Source of the DNA: Streptomyces luteogriseus
GTDB lineage: Bacteria; Actinomycetota; Actinomycetes; Streptomycetales; Streptomycetaceae
DNA: 64,000 nucleotides
Assembly: GCF_014205055.1 (NCBI RefSeq)
Contig: NZ_JACHMS010000001.1
Coordinates: 3,720,001-3,784,000 of the forward strand
Reading direction: 5' to 3'
In this document: piece after piece, positions 25,635-34,217 of the stretch
Layout: each line of letters starts with the position of its first letter
Position numbering within the stretch: the first letter of the stretch is position 1
Program-made: the position numbers and the translations under genes
Notes under the pieces: generated by a model
What the model saw: the letters and a program-made list of their open reading frames with translations, nothing else
The model's database searches: none
Told to the model about the DNA's origin: nothing

Positions 25635-27554
25635 TCACCGGGTGTACAGACCTTCGACTTCCGTGGCGAACGCACGCAGCACGGCCTCCCGGCGGAGCTT
25701 CATCGACGGGGTCAGATGGCCCGCCTCCTCCGTGAAGTCCTCGGGCAGGATGGCGAAGCGGCGGATGGACTCCGGGCGGGAGACCATCTTGTTGGCCTCG
25801 TCGACCGCGCGTTGCAGGACGGCGCGCAGTTCCTCGTCCTCGACGAGGAGCGTGGGCGGTACGGGATGCTTGCCGTTCATCTGGCGCCAGTGGGTGACGC
25901 CGGCCTCGTCGAGGGTGATCAGCGCCGAGACGAAGGGGCGGCCGTCGCCCAGGACGAGGCACTGGGAGATCAGCGGGTGCGAGCGCAGCCAGTTCTCCAG
26001 CGGGGCCGGGGCGACGGACTTGCCGCCCGCGGTGATGAGCAGTTCCTTCTTGCGGCCGGTGATCGTCAGATAGCCCTCGTCGTCGAGTTCGCCGAGGTCG
26101 CCGGTGGCGAGCCAGCCGTCGGGGGCGGCGGGGACAACGCCCCCGGCCTGCGGGTCCCAGTAGCCGCGCAGCACGTGGTCGCCGCCGACCAGGATCTCGC
26201 CGTCGGCGGCGATGCGGACGCGGGTGCCGGGCAGCGGCCAGCCGACGGTGCCCAGGCGGGGTTTGAGGGGCGGGGTGACGGTGCTCGCGCCGGTGGTCTC
26301 CGTGAGGCCGTAGCCCTCGAAGATCTCGATGCCGGCACCGGCGTAGAACGCGGCGAGGCGGCGGCCGAGGGGGGAGCCGCCGCAGATGGCGTAGCGGACC
26401 CTGCCGCCCATGGCGTTGCGGATGCGGCGGTAGACCAGGGGGTCGTAGAAGGCGCGGGCGGTCCTCAGGGCGCGGGTGGGGCCGGGTCCGGTGCCCGTCT
26501 GCTGGGCCTCCAGGGCCTCTCCGTAGCGCTGTGCGACGGCCACCGCGCGGTCGAAGGAGGAGACCCGGCCGCCCGACTCGGCCTTGGCGCGGGCGGAGTT
26601 GAAGACCTTCTCCAGCATGTACGGGATGGCCAGCAGACAGGTCGGCCGGAAGCCGGCGAGGTCGGGCAGCAGGTGCTCGGCCTTGATGCTGGGCGCGTGG
26701 CCCAGCCGTACGCGGGCCCGGACGCAGGCGATCGCCACCATGCGGCCGAAGACGTGGGACATCGGCAGGAACAGCAGGACCGAGGCCTCTTCGCTGGTCT
26801 TCGCCCGGAAGACGGGGTAGAGCAGCTCGATGGCGTTGTCGACCTCGGCGAAGAAGTTGCCGTGGGTGAGGGCGCAGCCCTTGGGGCGGCCCGTGGTGCC
26901 CGAGGTGTAGACGAGGGTGGCGAGGGTGTCGGGGCCGAGCATGCCGCGCCGCACCTCGACCTCCTGGTCGGGCAGATGCGCCCCGGCCTCCGCGAGCCGG
27001 TCCACGTGCCCCTTCTCCACGACCCACATGTGTGTGAGGTCGGGCAGCCGCTCCCGCTCCGGGCCGAGGGCGGCGGCCTGTGCGGCGGTCTCGGTGACCA
27101 GGGCGACGGCGCCGGAGTCCTGGAGGATCCAGCGGGCCTGGAAGACGGAGGAGGTGGGGTAGACGGGGACGGTGACCAGTCCGGCCGACCAGGCGGCGAA
27201 GTCCAGGACGGTCCACTCGTAGATGGTGCGGGCCATCACGGCGACCCGGTCGCCCGGCATCAGGCCCTCGGCGATCAGGCCCTTGGCCACGGCCCGCACC
27301 TGGTCGGCGAATTGCGCCGCCGTGACGTCGCCCCAGCGGCCGTCGGCGTCCTTGCGGCTGAGGGCCACGGCGCCCGGGTTCGCGCTCGCGTTGTCGAAGG
27401 GCAGGTCGGCGAGCGACCCGTGGGTCCACGGCGGGGCCAGCGCCGGTACGGAGGCCTCCCGTACCGCCCCGTCCAGCCGCCGTACCTCGGGCTCGACCAG
27501 CACCGGCCCTCCGTACGCGTCGCCGTAGGCGGAGGAGGGATACGCAGTGGACAC
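25635..27554 (-). CDS. fadD: Long-chain fatty-acid--CoA ligase (AMP-forming)
   Basis: A 639-residue adenylate-forming enzyme that activates long-chain acids to acyl-CoA via acyl-AMP. It has the P-loop YTSGTTGRPKG, the EGYGLTETTG motif, and GWLATGDLGELDDEGYLTITGRKK with the catalytic Lys region (GGKSVAP). GTG 27554 is preferred since CAGGAG sits 8 nt upstream; an in-frame start at 27614 is weaker. It is the first enzyme of a local beta-oxidation-like or lipid-synthesis set with the thiolase, FabG-type reductase and MaoC hydratase next door. Large family; chain-length preference cannot be read from the sequence. Confidence 0.92.
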   Translation of the reverse strand: MSTAYPSSAYGDAYGGPVLVEPEVRRLDGAVREASVPALAPPWTHGSLADLPFDNASANPGAVALSRKDADGRWGDVTAAQFADQVRAVAKGLIAEGLMPGDRVAVMARTIYEWTVLDFAAWSAGLVTVPVYPTSSVFQARWILQDSGAVALVTETAAQAAALGPERERLPDLTHMWVVEKGHVDRLAEAGAHLPDQEVEVRRGMLGPDTLATLVYTSGTTGRPKGCALTHGNFFAEVDNAIELLYPVFRAKTSEEASVLLFLPMSHVFGRMVAIACVRARVRLGHAPSIKAEHLLPDLAGFRPTCLLAIPYMLEKVFNSARAKAESGGRVSSFDRAVAVAQRYGEALEAQQTGTGPGPTRALRTARAFYDPLVYRRIRNAMGGRVRYAICGGSPLGRRLAAFYAGAGIEIFEGYGLTETTGASTVTPPLKPRLGTVGWPLPGTRVRIAADGEILVGGDHVLRGYWDPQAGGVVPAAPDGWLATGDLGELDDEGYLTITGRKKELLITAGGKSVAPAPLENWLRSHPLISQCLVLGDGRPFVSALITLDEAGVTHWRQMNGKHPVPPTLLVEDEELRAVLQRAVDEANKMVSRPESIRRFAILPEDFTEEAGHLTPSMKLRREAVLRAFATEVEGLYTR

Positions 27555-27750
27555 GGGCGGCTCCTGGGGCGTGCAGCGAAGAACTGCTTGCTGCATGACG
27601 TACGTGCCTCGCACGCCGAGGCGCTCAACCGGCCGTACCCCCAGAAAGGGGTTACTGACGGTAGGAACGGGATCGTACGGCGCTCACGTGGCGGGTTTGT
27701 GCGGGTTCGGGGATGGTCCGGAGCCAGGCCTGTGCAATCTCGGGGGTTAA

Positions 27751-27783
27751 GTGAGGGTGCTTCAGGTTCCGCACGGCCCTCAC
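27751..27783 (-). terminator. Hairpin at 3' end of thiolase gene
   Basis: GTGAGGG (27751-27757) and CCCTCAC (27777-27783) are perfect complements with a 19-nt loop, directly after the thiolase stop on its strand. It could terminate thiolase transcripts before fadD. Confidence 0.5.
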
Positions 27784-27785
27784 TC

Positions 27786-29075
27786 TCAGGCCCGCTCCAG
27801 GACGGCCGTCACCCCCTGTCCTCCCGCCGCGCAGACGGAGATCAGGCCTCGGGCGGGGGCGTCCCGTTCGGTGAGGAGCTTGGCCAGGGTGGCGATGATG
27901 CGGGCGCCGGTGGCGGCGAAGGGGTGGCCGGTGGCGAGGGACGAGCCGGCGACGTTCAGCCGGGCGCGGTCCACGGTGCCGAGGCCCTGCTTCTCCCAGG
28001 CGGCGAGCGTCGCCAGCACCTGGGAGGCGAACGCCTCGTGGATCTCGACGAGATCGAAGTCGTCCAGGCCCAGCCCGGCGCGCTCCAGCATGCGCGGGAC
28101 GGCGTAGGCGGGTGCCATGAGCAGTCCGTCCTCGCCGCCGGCCACATCGCCGCCCACGAAGTCGACGGCCGCCGTCTCGTACGCGGTGAGGTACGCCAGC
28201 GGCTCCAGGTCGCGTTCGCGGGCCCACTCCTCGCTCGCCAGCAGGACGGTCGCGGCGCCGTCCGTCAGCGGGGTGGAGTTCCCGGCCGTCATGGTCGGTT
28301 CGGGGTGGCCGAGCCCGAACACCGGCTTCAGGGAGGCGAGTTTCTCCACCGTCGAGCCGGGGCGCAGGTTCTGGTCGCGGGCCAGGCCGCGGAAGGGGAC
28401 CACCAGGTCCTGGAAGAAGCCGCGTTCGTACGCCGCAGCCAGCCGCTGGTGACTGGTGGCGGCGAGTTCGTCCTGCGCCTCGCGGGGGATGCCCCAGGCA
28501 CGGGCGGTGACGGCGGCGTGTTCGCCCATGGACAGGCCGGTGCGCGGCTCGGCATTGCGCGGGATGTCGGGGACGAGGTGGCCCGGTCGCATCCTCGCCA
28601 GGGCCTTGAGGCGGGCACCCGGTGATTTCGCGCGGCGGGCTTCGAGGAGGATGCGGCGCAGGGAGTCGTTGACGCCGAGGGGCGCGTCGCTGGCGGTGTC
28701 GGCGCCGCCCGCGACGGCCGATTCGGTCTGGCCGAGGGCGATCTTGTTGGCGGCGGCGATGACGGCCTGGAGGCCGGTGCCGCAGGCCTGCTGGATGTCG
28801 TAGGCGGGGGTGCGCGGGTGGAGTTTCGAGCCGAGGAGGGTCTCGCGGGCGAGGTTGAAGTCGCGGCTGTGCTTGAGGACGGCACCGGCGACGAACTCGC
28901 CGACCGCGCCCGGCTCCTGGAGCCGGTATCGCTCGACGAGGCCGTCCAGGGCGGCGGTGAGCATCTGCTGGTTGGAGGCGGTGGCGTAAGGGCCGTCGGA
29001 GCGGGCGAAGGGGATGCGCGCTCCGCCGACGATCGCCACGCGCCGCACCGACGGCGACAGCTGCTGGGGACTCAT
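27786..29075 (-). CDS. Acetyl-CoA acetyltransferase / 3-ketoacyl-CoA thiolase
   Basis: A 429-residue thiolase. The nucleophilic Cys lies in QQACGTGLQAV (about residue 97), the GHPFAATGAR His motif and the final CAAGGQG Cys motif are intact. The length exceeds ordinary thiolases by about 30 residues, as in the FadI-like group. ATG 29075 is divergent from the FabG4-type reductase at 29197; a pair of palindromes lies between. It cleaves or condenses 3-ketoacyl-CoA, matching the reductase and hydratase on the other side of the promoter and fadD downstream. Confidence 0.93.
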   Translation of the reverse strand: MSPQQLSPSVRRVAIVGGARIPFARSDGPYATASNQQMLTAALDGLVERYRLQEPGAVGEFVAGAVLKHSRDFNLARETLLGSKLHPRTPAYDIQQACGTGLQAVIAAANKIALGQTESAVAGGADTASDAPLGVNDSLRRILLEARRAKSPGARLKALARMRPGHLVPDIPRNAEPRTGLSMGEHAAVTARAWGIPREAQDELAATSHQRLAAAYERGFFQDLVVPFRGLARDQNLRPGSTVEKLASLKPVFGLGHPEPTMTAGNSTPLTDGAATVLLASEEWARERDLEPLAYLTAYETAAVDFVGGDVAGGEDGLLMAPAYAVPRMLERAGLGLDDFDLVEIHEAFASQVLATLAAWEKQGLGTVDRARLNVAGSSLATGHPFAATGARIIATLAKLLTERDAPARGLISVCAAGGQGVTAVLERA

Positions 29076-29119
29076 TTCGACCAGCTCATCTCGACCTGCT
29101 CCTCGTCCGTGACGTAGCC

Positions 29120-29149
29120 TTACCTCCGGTAACCTTACTCCAGAGTAAG
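29120..29149. promoter_or_regulatory. Paired palindromic operators in the fatty-acid module promoter
   Basis: Two back-to-back palindromes: TTACC TCC GGTAA (29120-29132) and CTTACTC CA GAGTAAG (29134-29149, 7-bp arms). They sit in the 121-bp divergent region between the thiolase and reductase genes. A TTAC ... GTAA core is typical of TetR-family fatty-acid regulators. The TetR gene at 31433 is the obvious candidate binder, controlling both directions. Confidence 0.7.
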
Positions 29150-29196
29150 CAGGAGTGGGGCTTCGGTGAGCCGTCCTCGGGAACTGGGAGTCGTCC

Positions 29197-30543
29197 ATGG
29201 CCGACCGCTATCTGCGCTTGACCGGCACCGCGCCCGGCCGCTTCCTCACCCGCCGGCTGGGGCTGCCGCAGCCCGCGGCGCTGACCCGCTGGTCCGCCGA
29301 GCGGCCCGCCCTCGACGGCGGCCTGCTGCACCTCACCGCCGGCCGGTCCGCCCTCGACCTGGCTCCGGTCCTGGCCCGCACCGGGATCGGCCCGGCCGGC
29401 TCAGGCCGAACCGAGCGGGCCGCCGACGCTCCGGCCGCCGTCGTCCTGGACGCGACCGGGGTGCGGGACGTCGAGGCCCTGGCCGCGGTGCACGCCGCCC
29501 TGCATCCGGTCGTACGGTCGGTCGCCTCCAGCGGGCGCGTCGTGGTGCTCGGCGCGCCGCTCGACCCCGCCGACCACCACCAGGCCGCGGCCCAGCAGGC
29601 CCTGGAGGGCTTCACGCGCTCCCTCGGCAAGGAGATCGGCCGGGGCAGGACGGTGAATCTCGTCCGGCTCACGGACGCCGCCGCCGCGGAGTCCACCCTG
29701 CGTTTCCTGCTGTCGCCGAAGTCGGCGTACGTCAGCGGGCAGGTGATCGAGGTCGGCGCCGCCCGGGAGGCATCCGCTGCCGACCGGGAGCCGACCGACG
29801 CCGACCAGGACCGCCCCCTGTCCGGCCGCACCGCCCTCGTGACCGGCGCCGCCCGGGGCATCGGTGAGGCGGTCGCCGAGACCCTCGCGCGGGACGGTGC
29901 CAGGGTCGTCGTCCTCGACGTGCCGCAGGCCGAGCAGGACGCCCGGCGGGTCGCCGAGCGGCTCGGCGGCACCGCGCTGCTGCTCGACATGACGTTCGCC
30001 GACGCGGGCGCCCGGATCGCCGAGGCGCTGCCCGACGGCCTGGACCTGCTGATCCACAACGCGGGCATCACCCGCGACCGGCGTCTGGTGAACATGCCCG
30101 CCGAGCGCTGGATCTCCGTGCTGGAAGTGAACCTGGCGTCCGTGCTGCGCACCACGGACGCCCTGCTGAAGGACGGCGCGCTGAAGCGCGGCGGCCGGAT
30201 CGTCGCCACCGCCTCGATCGCGGGGCTCGCCGGGAACGCCGGCCAGACCAACTACGGGGCGAGCAAGGCGGGCGTCGTCGGCCTGGTCCGCTCCCTCGCG
30301 CCACGCGCACTCGACGAGCACGGCGTGACGGTCAACGCGGTCGCGCCCGGCTTCATCGAGACGAAGATGACGGCCGCCGTCCCGCTGTTCATCCGGGAGG
30401 CGGGCCGGCGCATGAACTCCCTCGCGCAGGGCGGCCTCCCGGCCGACGTCGCCGAGACCACCGCCTGGCTGGCGCACCCGGCCTCGGGCGCGGTCAACGG
30501 CCAGGTCGTCCGCGTCTGCGGCCAGAGTCTGCTGGGGGCGTGA
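29197..30543 (+). CDS. Long FabG4-type 3-oxoacyl reductase
   Basis: A 448-residue short-chain dehydrogenase with two Rossmann-like halves, the architecture of high-molecular-weight FabG4 from mycobacteria. The N-terminal half (1-205) lacks a normal cofactor loop. The C-terminal half has TGAARGIG, NNAG-type HNAGITRD, the catalytic Ser in ATASIAG and YGASK. It would reduce 3-oxoacyl-CoA (or ACP) with NAD(P)H. ATG 29197. The stop overlaps the MaoC-like gene in a TGATG junction, so the reductase and hydratase are translationally coupled, mirroring reduction and hydration steps of the same cycle. Confidence 0.92.
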   Translation: MADRYLRLTGTAPGRFLTRRLGLPQPAALTRWSAERPALDGGLLHLTAGRSALDLAPVLARTGIGPAGSGRTERAADAPAAVVLDATGVRDVEALAAVHAALHPVVRSVASSGRVVVLGAPLDPADHHQAAAQQALEGFTRSLGKEIGRGRTVNLVRLTDAAAAESTLRFLLSPKSAYVSGQVIEVGAAREASAADREPTDADQDRPLSGRTALVTGAARGIGEAVAETLARDGARVVVLDVPQAEQDARRVAERLGGTALLLDMTFADAGARIAEALPDGLDLLIHNAGITRDRRLVNMPAERWISVLEVNLASVLRTTDALLKDGALKRGGRIVATASIAGLAGNAGQTNYGASKAGVVGLVRSLAPRALDEHGVTVNAVAPGFIETKMTAAVPLFIREAGRRMNSLAQGGLPADVAETTAWLAHPASGAVNGQVVRVCGQSLLGA

Positions 30544-31397
30544 TGGCCGACCCCGCCGCCGCTCTCGTCCTCACGGAGCCCCCATCCCTCGCGCCGCTCC
30601 TCGCCCGCGGCGCCCTGCTGTCCCCCTTCAAACGCCCCGGCTCCGACGCGGAGTTCCCCCGCACCCGGCTCGTCCTGCCCGGCCTGCGCGTCGACCTCGC
30701 CCGGCTCGCGGCGTACGAGCGGGTCTGCGGGTTCCCGACCGGGGAGGACGCGCTGCCGGTGACGTATCCGCACGTGCTCGGATTCCCCCTGGCCATGCGG
30801 CTGATGAGCGGCCGGGGCTTCCCGCTGCCGCTGCTCGGCCTCGTCCACACGTCGATCACCGTCACCCGGCACGCGCGGATGCCGGCGAGCGGCACCTACG
30901 AACTCTCCGTGCACGTCGAGGGACTGGCCCCTCACCGGCGCGGCACGAAGGCCACGGTCGTCACCGAGGTGCGCGGCGGCGGGGACGTCGTGTGGGAGTC
31001 CCGGAGCACCTACCTGGCCCGGCACCGCACGCGGGAGCCGGCGGCGGCTCCCCGGGAGGCGGAGGCGCGCAAGCCGCTGCCCGAGGCCGCGCGGTGGCGG
31101 CTCGCCGGGGACGTCGGACGTCGCTACGGGGCCGCCTCCGGGGACCGCAACCCGATCCACCTGCACCCGCTCACGGCCCGGCTGTTCGGCTTCCCCCGGG
31201 CCATCGCCCACGGCATGTGGACCGTGGCCCGCTGCCTCGCCGCGCACGGCGTCCCGGACTCCTGCCATCTGCGCGCGGAGTTCCGGGCGCCGGTGCTGCT
31301 CCCCGGGACGGTGACGTACGCCGAGCGGGACGGCCGGTTCGAGCTGCGCGGCGGGGAGGACCGGATCCATGTGACGGGAGACATCCACCCCGTGTGA
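30543..31397 (+). CDS. MaoC-like hydratase, double hotdog
   Basis: A 284-residue protein whose C-terminal half carries the hydratase-2 motif YGAASGDRNPIHL with catalytic Asp/His, followed by AIAHGMW. The N-terminal half (1-150) is a second, diverged hotdog that probably shapes the acyl tunnel, as in HTD2/HadAB-like hydratases. It interconverts enoyl-CoA and 3-hydroxyacyl-CoA. ATG 30543 overlaps the reductase stop (TGATG); a GTG three bases earlier is also possible. Convergent with the TetR gene, with 16-bp repeats at the junction. Confidence 0.9.
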   Translation: MADPAAALVLTEPPSLAPLLARGALLSPFKRPGSDAEFPRTRLVLPGLRVDLARLAAYERVCGFPTGEDALPVTYPHVLGFPLAMRLMSGRGFPLPLLGLVHTSITVTRHARMPASGTYELSVHVEGLAPHRRGTKATVVTEVRGGGDVVWESRSTYLARHRTREPAAAPREAEARKPLPEAARWRLAGDVGRRYGAASGDRNPIHLHPLTARLFGFPRAIAHGMWTVARCLAAHGVPDSCHLRAEFRAPVLLPGTVTYAERDGRFELRGGEDRIHVTGDIHPV

Positions 31398-31446
31398 CGT
31401 CCACCCCGTGTGACGTCCACCCCGTGTGACGGCTACCCGGTGTGAG
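31383..31446. repeat. 16-bp tandem repeat at convergent gene junction
   Basis: The unit GTCCACCCCGTGTGAC occurs three times (31383-31398 with two mismatches, 31399-31414, 31415-31430), with a fourth degenerate copy to 31446. The first copy holds the stop of the MaoC-like gene (GTG TGA) and the last holds the 3' end of the TetR gene. The array fills the whole gap between the two stops. Confidence 0.85.
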
Positions 31447-32098
31447 GGCCCGCCTGCTCCTCCGGGGGTGCCCAGGGGCGCCCCGCCATGAGGTCGCCGA
31501 GCCCGGCCCAGGCGAAGTTCATCAGCGTGGCCGCGGCCTGGCGGGCGCTGACGCCCGGGGTGACGTTGGCCCAGGCGGCGAGCGACTCGGCGGCGCCGAC
31601 CAGGGCCTCGGCGAGCCCGGCGACCTCGCGCTCGGGCAGGTCCGGGTCGCGGTGGGCCTCGCGGGCGCCGGCGAGGATCAGCTGCGTCACGAAGGCGACG
31701 ATCTCCTCGCGCATCGCGGTGACCTCGGCGGCGAACGGCTCGCCGTGCGTACGGGCCTGGAGGTGCAGGACCGACCAGGCGTCCGGGTTCTCCCCGGTGT
31801 GCGTGAAGAAGGCGCCGAGGCCCTCCCACAGTTGCCGGTCGGCGGGCAGGTCACGGCGGACCCCGGCCCGTACCGCCTCGACGAGGGCCCCCGCCTCCCG
31901 GCGGATGCAGGCGGTGAAGAGGTCTTCCTTCGAGTTGAGGTACAGGTACACCAACGGCTTGGACACGCCGGCGAGTTCGGCTATCTCGTCCATCGACGCG
32001 GCCATGTAGCCCCGTTGGCCGAAGATCTGCACGGCGGCGTCCAGCATCTGCTGCTCACGGACCGCACGCGGCATCCGCTTCGTCTTCACGGCACCCAT
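31433..32098 (-). CDS. TetR-family regulator, probable controller of fatty-acid module
   Basis: A 221-residue TetR repressor. The N-terminal helix-turn-helix covers about residues 12-58 (AAVQIFGQRGY, ... AGVSKPLVYLYLNSKEDLF), and the C-terminal ligand-binding part has length and pattern common in acyl-CoA-responsive regulators. The start at 32098 has no evident ribosome binding site, but TACGCT sits 7 nt upstream of it, so the mRNA could be leaderless. It is convergent with the MaoC-like gene, and the palindromes at 29120-29149 are its likely operators. Confidence 0.88.
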   Translation of the reverse strand: MGAVKTKRMPRAVREQQMLDAAVQIFGQRGYMAASMDEIAELAGVSKPLVYLYLNSKEDLFTACIRREAGALVEAVRAGVRRDLPADRQLWEGLGAFFTHTGENPDAWSVLHLQARTHGEPFAAEVTAMREEIVAFVTQLILAGAREAHRDPDLPEREVAGLAEALVGAAESLAAWANVTPGVSARQAAATLMNFAWAGLGDLMAGRPWAPPEEQAGPHTG

Positions 32099-32111
32099 AC
32101 CGCTTAGCGTA

Positions 32112-32169
32112 CGGGCCCCCTGGGCGGCCTTCGTCCGGGAAACCGGGGAAGGACCGCCGAGGGGGCCCG
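32112..32169 (-). terminator. Large hairpin downstream of symporter
   Basis: CGGGCCCCCT (32112-32121) pairs with AGGGGGCCCG (32160-32169), and GGCGG/CCGCC extends the stem after one mismatch. It lies between the symporter stop (32194) and the TetR start (32098) on the same strand, separating the two units. The TetR promoter must overlap it. Confidence 0.7.
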
Positions 32170-32193
32170 TCTGTGACCGGGACCGACCGTCCG

Positions 32194-33507
32194 TCAGGCG
32201 GCCGCGGGGACCGGCTCGGTCTTGTCGCGGGGCTCCGCGTCGAAGGGGTCGTCCAGGGAGGAGCCGTCGGCCGTGGCGTACGCGTCACGGTCGAGCAGGT
32301 TCTCCCGGGCGGAGACCAGGACCGGGATCAGCGCCTGCCCGGCGACGTTGGTCGCGGTGCGGATCATGTCCAGGATCGGGTCGATCGCGAGGAGCAGGCC
32401 CACGCCCTCCATCGGCAGGCCGAGGGTGGAGAGGGTCAGGGTCAGCATGACCGTCGCGCCGGTCAGGCCGGCCGTGGCGGCGGAGCCCACCACCGAGACG
32501 AACGCGATCAGCAGGTAGTCGCCGACGCCCAGTTGGATGTCGAAGATCTGGGCGACGAAGATCGCGGCGATGGCCGGGTAGATCGCGGCGCAGCCGTCCA
32601 TCTTGGTCGTCGCGCCGAACGGCACCGCGAAGGAGGCGTACTCCTTCGGCACGCCGAGCCGCTCGGTGACCTTCTGCGTCAGCGGCATGGTGCCGACCGA
32701 GGAGCGGGAGACGAAGGCCAGCTGGATCGCGGGCCAGGCGCCCTTGAAGAACTGGATGGGGTTGACCTTGGCGACGGTCGCGAGCAGCGTCGGGTAGACG
32801 CCGAACAGCACGATGAGGCAGCCGATGTAGATGTCGGCGGTGAACGTCGCGTACTTGCCGATCAGGTCCCAGCCGTAGGTGGCGATGGCGTAGCCGATGA
32901 GGCCGATCGTGCCGATCGGGGCGAGCCGGATGACCCACCACAGCGCCTTCTGGAGCAGGCTGAGGACGGACTCGCTGAGGGTGAGGATCGGCTGGGCCTT
33001 CTCACCGAGCTGGAGCGCGGCGATACCGGCGACGGCGGCCATGAAGACGATCTGCAGCACGTTCAGCTCGGTGAACGGCGTGATGACGTCGCTCGGGATG
33101 ATGCCGGTCAGGAAGTCGATCCAGGAGCCGGTGCTCTCGGGCTTCGCGCCGTCCTTGGGCGTGAGGCCGGTGCCGGCGCCGGGGTTGGTCAGCAGGCCGA
33201 TGACCAGGCCGATGCTGACCGCGATCAGCGACGTGATCATGAACCAGAGGAGGGTGCGCGAGGCCAGGCGGGCCGCGTTGTTGACCTTCCGCAGGTTGGT
33301 GATCGAGACCAGGATCGCGAAGAAGACGAGGGGGGCGACGGCGAGCTTCAGCAGCCCGATGAAGGTGTCGCCGACCTTCTCCAGGGTCGTGACCAGCCAG
33401 GACACGTCCTGGTTGCGGGCGAGCCAGCCGAGCAGCACACCCAGGACGAGACCGGCGAGTATCTGGACCCAGAAGGGCACCTTGAAGGACTTCGTGTGTG
33501 AGGACAC
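32194..33507 (-). CDS. Dicarboxylate/amino acid:cation symporter (DAACS family)
   Basis: A 437-residue membrane transporter with eight helices and two re-entrant hairpins typical of the GltPh/DctA fold. Signature parts are seen: the Ser-rich hairpin FVSRSSVGTMPLT, the helix-7 motif GATTKMDGCA (variant of NMDGT) and the helix-8 motif DPILDMIRTATNVAG with the substrate-binding Asp/Arg and Asn. It imports C4-dicarboxylates or acidic amino acids with protons or sodium. The C-terminus is acidic and Pro/Ala-rich. The GTG at 33507 follows ACGGAG. A palindrome upstream may be its operator. Confidence 0.92.
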   Translation of the reverse strand: MSSHTKSFKVPFWVQILAGLVLGVLLGWLARNQDVSWLVTTLEKVGDTFIGLLKLAVAPLVFFAILVSITNLRKVNNAARLASRTLLWFMITSLIAVSIGLVIGLLTNPGAGTGLTPKDGAKPESTGSWIDFLTGIIPSDVITPFTELNVLQIVFMAAVAGIAALQLGEKAQPILTLSESVLSLLQKALWWVIRLAPIGTIGLIGYAIATYGWDLIGKYATFTADIYIGCLIVLFGVYPTLLATVAKVNPIQFFKGAWPAIQLAFVSRSSVGTMPLTQKVTERLGVPKEYASFAVPFGATTKMDGCAAIYPAIAAIFVAQIFDIQLGVGDYLLIAFVSVVGSAATAGLTGATVMLTLTLSTLGLPMEGVGLLLAIDPILDMIRTATNVAGQALIPVLVSARENLLDRDAYATADGSSLDDPFDAEPRDKTEPVPAAA

Positions 33508-33815
33508 GGACTGACTCCGTTGGGGGACGCGAGGGGGGAACTGACGTGGGAGACGACGGGGGGTTGCGTGACGTCAGGGACGACAGAAAGCGGACGCGCA
33601 CCGACAGAGATCCACGTGCAGCCGCGCCACGAGCGGAGCGCTCAGAGGCGAGTGGGGCGCGACTGCTGACTTCATACAACGACCTTAACACCTGAACTTT
33701 GAGGACCCCAAAGCCTGGCTTTGACAGGTGACGACGCACACACACCCATACAACGCAAAGCGCCCCGTTTTCGAGCATGTGCGGAAACGGGGCGCTGCGA
33801 ACGTGTGAGCGGACC
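33508..33815. promoter_or_regulatory. Symporter upstream region with palindrome (308 bp)
   Basis: This gene-free stretch carries the symporter promoter at its right end. CAAAGCC T GGCTTTG (33709-33723) is a perfect 7-bp-arm palindrome, with further CTTTG/CAAAG half-sites at 33698-33712, near an A/T-rich stretch that includes a possible -10 region around 33680-33690. A terminator occupies 33760-33795. I see no gene in 33508-33660, although a short open frame exists there. Confidence 0.5.
33760..33795. terminator. Perfect hairpin after DUF4229 gene
   Basis: GCGCCCCGTTT (33760-33770) and AAACGGGGCGC (33785-33795) give an 11-bp perfect stem with a 14-nt loop. On the minus strand it is followed by TTTGCGTT, so it should terminate the gene ending at 33816. 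Confidence 0.85.
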
Positions 33816-34115
33816 TTACGAGCTCTGCCCCTGGGCCCGGGCGCTGTCGTCGGCGACGTCCTCCTGGCTGCGGTTGGCGTCCAGGTTGGCCTTCATCCGG
33901 TCGACGCGCTGCGCGACCTGGACCGACGCCCGGTCCCGCTCCTTGCGCAGCACGACGAAGCTGATCGGCGCGGAGATCAGCAGGGCGAGCAGCACGACCC
34001 ACAGTCCGTTGCTGTTGCCGAGACCGCGCGGGGCGATGCCTGAGTAGACGGCGCCCCAGACGACCACGAGGCAGCCCACGAAGACTCCGAGGCGCATCAG
34101 CGTGTAGCGGAGCAT
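33816..34115 (-). CDS. Small two-span membrane protein, DUF4229
   Basis: A 99-residue protein. The start MLRYTLMRLGVFVGCLVVVW and a second hydrophobic stretch (about 35-55: WVVLLALLISAPISFVVL) followed by RKERDRAS and an acidic/Gln tail match DUF4229 proteins, which are common in actinobacteria and of unknown role. ATG 34115 is preferred to an in-frame TTG at 34157 because family members begin at this Met. It is transcribed toward its own terminator and located near the menaquinone genes. Confidence 0.8.
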   Translation of the reverse strand: MLRYTLMRLGVFVGCLVVVWGAVYSGIAPRGLGNSNGLWVVLLALLISAPISFVVLRKERDRASVQVAQRVDRMKANLDANRSQEDVADDSARAQGQSS

Positions 34116-34217
34116 CTCAATCCACTCTTCCGGTTCGAACGGTCGGAACGCACCCAAAGGGGCACCGTCCAGTGAAGCACGCCGAGCGGCCGATCTTGCA
34201 GGGGGGTCGGGCCGGGG

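Noticed and set aside
25716..28625. A 969-codon plus-strand frame over fadD and thiolase
   Set aside because: Crosses an intergenic region and two convincing minus-strand genes; composition is that of a shadow frame.
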